A stretch of DNA of 19,025 bases from Pseudomonadota bacterium (GTDB lineage: Bacteria > Pseudomonadota > Gammaproteobacteria > Burkholderiales > Ferrovaceae), in assembly GCA_021828575.1 (NCBI GenBank), contig JAJZEL010000118.1, positions 1-19,025 of the forward strand, read 5' to 3'. The position numbers and the translations under genes are program-made. The notes under the pieces are model-generated. The model made no database searches, was not told the DNA's origin, and was given only the letters and a program-made list of their open reading frames with translations. Positions 14,303 through 19,025 of this stretch are shown here, in pieces. Position 1 is the first letter of the stretch; each line of letters begins with the position of its first letter.

Positions 14303-15459
14303 CTGGCGCCGTTTCGTTTTCCGCTGCCCGATTCCAGGGCAGCTTTCAGTCGCAGGGCCTTTTCCAGGGCTTCGTTGGCGCTGTTGGCCAGCAGGGTGAT
14401 ATGCCCCATTTTCCGGCCGGGGCGCGGTTCCTTTTTTCCATAAAGATGTAGCTTGGCATCGGGTTCCTGGAATACGATTTCCCAGGGAGGCGGGGCTTTT
14501 TGCCAGAGATCACCCAACAGGTTGATCATGACTGCGGGCTTCATCATTTCGGTACTGCCCAGGGGCAGCCCGCACAGCGCCCTGACCTGTTGCTCAAATT
14601 GGTTTGTGATGCAGGTGTCTAGCGTGAAGTGGCCGCTATTGTGGGGACGGGGTGCCATTTCGTTGATCAGGAGGGTATCGATTCCGGTAACGAAGAACTC
14701 GATCGCCAGTACCCCCACGTATTGCAACCGTTCTGCAATTTCCACTGCAATTCGGGTGGCCCGTGAGGCCAGTTCGTCCCGAATGCGGGCAGGTGCAATG
14801 GTCAAATCCAGAATGCCGCCCTGATGGCGATTTTCAGCCACGGGCCACAAGGCGGTTTGACCATTCGGGCTGCGTGCCAGCAGAACGGAAATTTCCAGCC
14901 GAAGCGGAACCAGCGTTTCCACCACCGCTGGAATCAGTCCGGGTTGTGTGGAAAGCACGATGACGGCCTCTTCAGGGGTTTCCACGCGAAACTGTCCCTT
15001 GCCGTCATAACCAAAGCGGGCCGTTTTGATAATGGCGGGATACTTGATTTCATGGGCCCTCTGCTGAAACTCTTCCAGATTTTCCACGGCCAGAAAAGGG
15101 GCCACGGGAAATCCATGGTCACGGAAAAAGGTTTTTTCCCGGATACGGTCCTGTGCGATGGCCACAGCTTCGGACGATGGGCGCACGGGCACGTGTTGCG
15201 CAAGGTATTCCAGGGCGGATGACGGGGCATTCTCGAATTCGGTGGTGACGGCAGCGCATCCCATGGCCAGACGTTCCAGTGCCAGCGGATCATCATAGGG
15301 GGCGCACAGGTGAGTGGTGGCAAAGTGGGCAGCAGGCGAGTAGGGGTCGGGATCGAGGACGATCACGTCATACCCCATGGTCCGGGCTGCGCTGGCAAAC
15401 ATCCTGCCCAATTGTCCCCCTCCCAGAACGCCGAGGGTGGTGGCGGGTGAAGAACTCAT
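14299..15459 (-). CDS. purK: N5-carboxyaminoimidazole ribonucleotide synthase
   Basis: An ATP-grasp enzyme that carboxylates AIR with bicarbonate and ATP to N5-CAIR in purine synthesis; cytosolic, 386 residues (somewhat longer than E. coli PurK). Visible are the N-terminal LGVLGGGQLGRMFASAA, the ATP-grasp segments PAIIKTARFGYDGKGQ, WPVAENRHQGGILD, and the metal/active-site stretch NEMAPRPHNSGHFT, with a C-terminal LHLYGKKEPRPGRKMGHIT. The start overlaps the purE stop as ATGA, so the two are translationally coupled. Tail to tail with glnB, sharing 4 bases, without an obvious terminator between them. Confidence 0.97.
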   Translation of the reverse strand: MSSSPATTLGVLGGGQLGRMFASAARTMGYDVIVLDPDPYSPAAHFATTHLCAPYDDPLALERLAMGCAAVTTEFENAPSSALEYLAQHVPVRPSSEAVAIAQDRIREKTFFRDHGFPVAPFLAVENLEEFQQRAHEIKYPAIIKTARFGYDGKGQFRVETPEEAVIVLSTQPGLIPAVVETLVPLRLEISVLLARSPNGQTALWPVAENRHQGGILDLTIAPARIRDELASRATRIAVEIAERLQYVGVLAIEFFVTGIDTLLINEMAPRPHNSGHFTLDTCITNQFEQQVRALCGLPLGSTEMMKPAVMINLLGDLWQKAPPPWEIVFQEPDAKLHLYGKKEPRPGRKMGHITLLANSANEALEKALRLKAALESGSGKRNGAS

Positions 15460-15959
15460 GAAGCCGGAGGCAATGTCATTTGCATCACCGCCCGGGCCAA
15501 CCCAAGGCGGTAGTCGCGCAGTTTCTGGGCCAATGCGGGATCATGTGCCGATACCGACAACAGGCTGATGGCGAACAGGGCTGCGTTGACGGCGCCGGGT
15601 TCGCCTATGGCAAAAGTAGCCACTGGAACACCTTTGGGCATTTGCACGATGGAATGCAACGAATCCTGCCCAGCCAGCAAAGTACTTGGGATGGGGACAC
15701 CCAATACGGGTAATGGGGTCTTGGCAGCAAGCATGCCGGGCAGGTGAGCCGCACCTCCTGCTCCTGCAATGAGGCAGGCCAGTCCACGGGACTCTGCCTG
15801 CTCTGCATATTCAAACAGCAGATCGGGGGTGCGATGAGCTGACACGACCCGGCATTCATGAGGAACGCCAAACTGTTCGAGCATGTCTGCTGCATGGCTC
15901 ATGAATTTCCAGTCGGACTGGCTACCCATCAGAACTCCGACCAGAGGCTTCGTGGACAT
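15456..15959 (-). CDS. purE: N5-carboxyaminoimidazole ribonucleotide mutase, class I
   Basis: Moves the carboxyl group of N5-CAIR to give CAIR, the step after PurK; cytosolic octamer in the family, 167 residues. Class I features are GVLMGSQSDWKFM, VVSAHRTPDLL with catalytic His42, LIAGAGGAAHLPGMLA and GVPIPS. The presence of purK immediately downstream confirms the bacterial two-step route. It starts 6 bases after the stop of the upstream epimerase-like gene, so it may be cotranscribed with it. Confidence 0.97.
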   Translation of the reverse strand: MSTKPLVGVLMGSQSDWKFMSHAADMLEQFGVPHECRVVSAHRTPDLLFEYAEQAESRGLACLIAGAGGAAHLPGMLAAKTPLPVLGVPIPSTLLAGQDSLHSIVQMPKGVPVATFAIGEPGAVNAALFAISLLSVSAHDPALAQKLRDYRLGLARAVMQMTLPPAS

Positions 15960-15965
15960 TCTGCT

Positions 15966-17009
15966 TTAGTCCACCAGTCCGCGAGCCAGAGAAACCTGGC
16001 TGCGGTAAGCATCGAAAATGTGGCGCAGTGCCGTGTCCATGGTGACCAGAGGGGACCACTCGAGGTCAGTGCGTGTGTTCTCGATTTTGGGAACACGGTT
16101 TTGGACGTCCTGATACCCCTTGCCGTAATAGTTTTCGGAAGTGGTGTTTACCAGCTTGACCTGACGGGCTGTCGAGCTGTATTCGGGGTATTCCATAGCC
16201 AGCTTGAGCATCATCTCTGCCAGATCCCTGACCGAAAAATTGTTGGCTGGGTTACCCACGTTGTAAATTTTTCCAGTGGCCACGCCATTCCTGTTTTCGA
16301 TCATTTTCATGAGGGCCGATACGCCGTCATCGATGTAGGTGAAAGCGCGCTTCTGGGTGCCACCATCCACGAGCTGGATGTTTTCGCCGCGTACGATGTG
16401 ACCAAAAAACTGGGTGATTACCCGGGAACTACCCTCCTTGGGCGTATGAATGCTGTCCAGTCCCGAGCCGATCCAGTTGAAAGGGCGGAACAGGGTAAAG
16501 TCCAGTCCTTCCTGCATGCCATAACCCCAGATGACGCGGTCCATGAGCTGCTTGCTGCACGAATAAATCCAGCGCTGCTTTTCTATGGGGCCCAGGACAA
16601 GTTCTGAATGGTCGGGGTCGAATTCGCTGTCACGGCACATGCCGTAGACTTCGGATGTGGAAGGAAAAAGAATGCGCTTTCGATGCTTGACGCAACTGCG
16701 CACGATGGGCAGGTTGGCCTCGAAATCCAGTTCGAAGACTCTCAGGGGTTGCTGGACGTAAGTGGCGGGTGTGGCGATGGCCACCAGCGGCAGCACCACA
16801 TCGCATTTCTTGATGTGGTATTCGATCCATTCCTTGTTGATGGTGATGTCACCTTCAAAAAAATGGAAGCGTGGGTTGTCCAGAACATCCGTGATGCGAT
16901 CACTTTGCATGTCCATCCCGAATACTTCCCAGTCAGTGGTATTGAGAATGCGCTGACTGAGATGATGACCGATGAAACCATTCACTCCGAGGATGAGGAT
17001 CTTTTTCAT
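15966..17009 (-). CDS. ArnA-type UDP-glucuronate decarboxylase (stand-alone NAD-dependent domain)
   Basis: A short-chain dehydrogenase-fold enzyme closely resembling the C-terminal half of E. coli ArnA, 347 residues. ArnA's dehydrogenase domain oxidatively decarboxylates UDP-glucuronate to UDP-4-keto-pentose for Ara4N modification of lipid A. Matches include the NAD motif ILILGVNGFIGHHL, HFFEGDITI, KKCDVVLPLVAIATP, FPSTSEVYGM (S119, E120), YSCSKQLMDR (Y149, K153), FRPFNWIG and QKRAFTYIDDG with the ArnA arginine. The formyltransferase half is absent, so it cannot do both ArnA reactions. A UDP-xylose synthase-like role is the alternative. No other arn genes are in the window; it leads a possible operon with purE-purK. 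Confidence 0.88.
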   Translation of the reverse strand: MKKILILGVNGFIGHHLSQRILNTTDWEVFGMDMQSDRITDVLDNPRFHFFEGDITINKEWIEYHIKKCDVVLPLVAIATPATYVQQPLRVFELDFEANLPIVRSCVKHRKRILFPSTSEVYGMCRDSEFDPDHSELVLGPIEKQRWIYSCSKQLMDRVIWGYGMQEGLDFTLFRPFNWIGSGLDSIHTPKEGSSRVITQFFGHIVRGENIQLVDGGTQKRAFTYIDDGVSALMKMIENRNGVATGKIYNVGNPANNFSVRDLAEMMLKLAMEYPEYSSTARQVKLVNTTSENYYGKGYQDVQNRVPKIENTRTDLEWSPLVTMDTALRHIFDAYRSQVSLARGLVD

Positions 17010-17035
17010 GATGTCCAGAAGCGGATAAAACGAGC

Positions 17036-17041
17036 ATTATA
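17036..17041 (-). promoter_or_regulatory. Consensus -10 element upstream of the ArnA-type gene
   Basis: A perfect TATAAT on the minus strand predicts a start near 17029, about 20 bases before the ATG at 17009. No good -35 is found at 16-18 bases spacing, so activator help is possible. This would allow the decarboxylase-purE-purK genes to be expressed separately from livF. Confidence 0.45.
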
Positions 17042-17073
17042 CTTTAGAAACGCAGGATCACGGCAGTGCGCCA

Positions 17074-17772
17074 TCAAACACCCAGGTGTCGTTGCAACAC
17101 GCCGGGGTCCCGGCGGATTTCTTCTGTGGAACCTTCATGGACGATGTGACCATTATTGAGGATGTATGCCCGGTGGGCCAGGGAGAGCGTGGCAGGCAGG
17201 TTTTGTTCCACCAGCAGGATGGTCAGGCCCGAACTGGCCAACTGAACACAGGTTTTCATCAGGTCCTGCACGATGACGGGGGCCAGTCCTTCAAAAGGCT
17301 CATCCAGCAGTACGAGTTTTGGATCACGGATCAGGGCGCGGGCAATGGCCAGCATCTGTTGCTCGCCTCCCGAAAGATCGGTACCCATGCTGTTTCTTCG
17401 TTCCTGCAACCTGGGAAACATTTCGTAGATGCGGCCGATGGGCCAGGCACTGGGGGCATTGAGGCCCGCTAGAATCAAGTTGTCTTCCACCGTCAGCGAA
17501 CCAAAAATGCGACGTTCCTCGGGAACCAGTTGCATGCCTGCCTGGGCAATGGCATGGGGGGGTAACCTCCCCACCAGCTTCTCATTGAAGCGAATGGTCC
17601 CGGTTCGCGGACGAACTACCCCCATGAGGCTTTTGAGGGTAGTGCTTTTGCCTGCCCCATTGCGTCCCAGCAAAGCCACCACTTCATGACTGTCCACGTG
17701 AAAATCCAGGCTGAACAGGATGTGCGAATCGCCGTAGTAGCTGTTGAGACCTTCGACTTCAAGCAGGCTCAT
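17074..17772 (-). CDS. livF: Branched-chain amino acid-type ABC transporter ATPase LivF
   Basis: The second ATP-binding subunit of a HAAT-family importer (branched-chain amino acids or related amides), 232 residues, at the cytoplasmic face of the permease. It has Walker A GRNGAGKST (36-44), LVPEERRIFGSLTVEDNL typical of LivF, signature LSGGEQQ (133-139), Walker B LVLLDEP (153-159) and the H-loop region LLVEQNLPATL. The start overlaps the stop of the upstream LivM-LivG fusion gene as ATGA, with GGCGGAG nearby. Substrate cannot be read from the ATPase; a urea (UrtE) or amide transporter is less likely but possible. Confidence 0.92.
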   Translation of the reverse strand: MSLLEVEGLNSYYGDSHILFSLDFHVDSHEVVALLGRNGAGKSTTLKSLMGVVRPRTGTIRFNEKLVGRLPPHAIAQAGMQLVPEERRIFGSLTVEDNLILAGLNAPSAWPIGRIYEMFPRLQERRNSMGTDLSGGEQQMLAIARALIRDPKLVLLDEPFEGLAPVIVQDLMKTCVQLASSGLTILLVEQNLPATLSLAHRAYILNNGHIVHEGSTEEIRRDPGVLQRHLGV

Positions 17773-19025
17773 GATGCCTGTACTCCGCCAAGATAGGCCT
17801 CCTGCACTGTCCGGTTGGAACGAATGTCTTCCGGTGTGCCTTCCACGAGAATGGTGCCTTCACGCAGGACGGTAATTCTTTCGGCAAGCTCGAACAATGC
17901 ATCCATGTCGTGATCGATGATGATCAGGGTGCGTTCTCTGGCAATGGATTTGAGCATTTTCACGGTATTTGCCCGTTCCTGGGGGCTCATTCCAGCCAGG
18001 GGTTCGTCCAGTAGAAGCAGGGCAGGTGATGTGGCCAGGGCCAGGCCGATTTCCAGGCGTCGCTTTTCTCCGTAGGCCAGATCGGACACCAGATGATGGG
18101 CGCGCGGGGTCAGGTTCACGAGGGCCAGGGTTTGCCACACGAGGGAAGACAGGCCCTCCACACGGGACAGGTCACGCAGCAGGTCCATCCGGAAGGGACC
18201 GCGCTTTCGTGCCAGGGCTGCAATGATGATGTTTTCCACCACACTCAGCCGGGAAAACAGCTGGTTGATCTGATAGCTTTTGGTGAGTCCCAACTGACAA
18301 ACTTCGGTGACTCGGAGTCCAGTGATGTTGCGGCCCCAGAAATGGATGGTGCCTGAAGAGGGATGCACTTCGCAGGTCAGCATTTTGAAGAACGTGCTCT
18401 TGCCGGCTCCGTTGGGACCGATGATTCCGCGCAGTTCTCCGGCACGCACTGAAAAATGGATATTGTCGTTGGCAGCCAGTCCGCCGTAGTGTTTGGTTAG
18501 TCCGCGGACCTCAAGGATAGGACCGGCCGTCTCTGCGGACAGTATGTCGCCATGGGGATTGAGAGGGGCTTCTGCTCCGGACCAGCCGGTGGATTGGGAC
18601 GGTGTTTGCCTGTTGCGAAAAAACCGACGAATCAGGTCGGAACATGCCCCCACCAGCCCGCGCCGAAGGAAACAGACCAGAAGTACGAACACCACTCCCA
18701 GTACCAGCTTCCAGGTGGCACCCAGTCCCAGGCTGGCTTGCAGGAAATCCCGCAGGTAAAGCCACACGGCTGCGCCCAGCAGGGGGCCAAAAAGAGTGCC
18801 TGCGCCGCCGATGACGGTTTGCATGACCAGTTGTCCGGATGTGTCAAAGGAGAACGCTTCGGGAGGCATGTAACCCTGGAGAATTCCCAGCAATCCCCCG
18901 GCAAATCCCCCGTAAGCCGCAGCCACCACGAATACCAGTAATTTGTAGTGATGGATCTGGTGTCCCAGAGCGGCAACCCGCACCGGATTGTCACGTATCG
19001 CTACCATGATGAGTCTGGCAGGAGC
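17769..19025 (-). CDS. LivM-LivG fusion: ABC permease/ATPase, 5' partial
   Basis: One frame encodes the C-terminal part of a LivM-type permease joined to a full LivG-type ATPase. The frame stays open to the window edge (residues APARLI before MVAIRDNP), so the start lies outside. The permease part shows the conserved VAIRDNPVRVAALG loop and membrane segments YKLLVFVVAAAYGG, VMQTVIGGAGTLFGPLLGAAV and KLVLGVVFVLLVCFL. A linker of about 30 polar residues follows. The ATPase has Walker A GPNGAGKST, the Q-loop KSYQINQLF, signature LAYGEKRRLEIG (LAYGE instead of the usual LSYGE), Walker B LLLLDEPLAG and H-loop IIIDHDMDAL. A periplasmic binding protein and livH would be expected upstream. Confidence 0.92.
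   Translation of the reverse strand, partial: APARLIMVAIRDNPVRVAALGHQIHHYKLLVFVVAAAYGGFAGGLLGILQGYMPPEAFSFDTSGQLVMQTVIGGAGTLFGPLLGAAVWLYLRDFLQASLGLGATWKLVLGVVFVLLVCFLRRGLVGACSDLIRRFFRNRQTPSQSTGWSGAEAPLNPHGDILSAETAGPILEVRGLTKHYGGLAANDNIHFSVRAGELRGIIGPNGAGKSTFFKMLTCEVHPSSGTIHFWGRNITGLRVTEVCQLGLTKSYQINQLFSRLSVVENIIIAALARKRGPFRMDLLRDLSRVEGLSSLVWQTLALVNLTPRAHHLVSDLAYGEKRRLEIGLALATSPALLLLDEPLAGMSPQERANTVKMLKSIARERTLIIIDHDMDALFELAERITVLREGTILVEGTPEDIRSNRTVQEAYLGGVQAS

Noticed and set aside
15858..17159. Two long same-frame open stretches on the plus strand opposite the ArnA-type gene, split by a single stop at 16605-16607
   Set aside because: They mirror a well-supported minus-strand gene, have no recognisable domain or good ribosome-binding site, and reflect codon bias on the opposite strand.
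1..19025. CRISPR array, toxin-antitoxin pair or defence island
   Set aside because: No spaced repeats, nucleases, or characteristic small gene pairs are visible on either strand.

Overview
The window looks like a bacterial chromosome segment from a Gram-negative, most likely betaproteobacterial, organism. The reasons are an outer-membrane OmpW, an LPS heptosyltransferase, the linked ilvE / CHCC zinc-finger / waaF block, an FNR with a complete iron-sulfur cysteine set, and a PII protein with a GlnB-type T-loop. I cannot name a genus from the sequence alone. No rRNA, tRNA, CRISPR array, integrase or IS element is visible, and no gene-free stretch exceeds 300 bases.

Layout. (1) 1-6039, plus strand: part of a P-type (Trb) conjugative type IV secretion operon, trbB(partial)-C-D-E-J-L, followed by an unrecognised 82-residue membrane protein. 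Every junction overlaps or abuts. trbK and the channel-core genes trbF, G, H and I are not in this window, and the block ends against an ordinary chromosomal gene. (2) 6029-8158, minus strand: a coupled operon ilvE - CHCC zinc-finger protein - waaF-like heptosyltransferase. (3) 8282-10111, plus strand: a 609-residue membrane protein of unknown function with one textbook EF-hand loop. (4) 10115-10684, minus strand: a periplasmic YceI-family protein with a promoter and a perfect 12-bp palindrome at the predicted transcription start. (5) 10866-13843, plus strand: fnr, ompW and hemN. Good FNR boxes lie upstream of ompW and hemN, each about 29 bp from a plausible -10, so this looks like a local oxygen-responsive regulon encoded beside its regulator. 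(6) 13964-14302, plus strand: glnB, after a Rho-independent terminator and an extended -10 promoter. (7) 14299-17009, minus strand: a stand-alone ArnA-type UDP-glucuronate decarboxylase homologue, then purE and purK. (8) 17074-19025, minus strand: branched-chain amino-acid-type ABC transporter genes, livF and a LivM-LivG permease/ATPase fusion that runs off the window.

The most rewarding items are the FNR circuit (with a 9-codon leader ORF overlapping the fnr start and a second dyad in the ompW promoter), the partial but intact-looking trb block with its novel distal gene, and the EF-hand membrane protein. Most other content is core metabolism with good family matches. I did not find clear evidence of a wholly new defence or mobile system.
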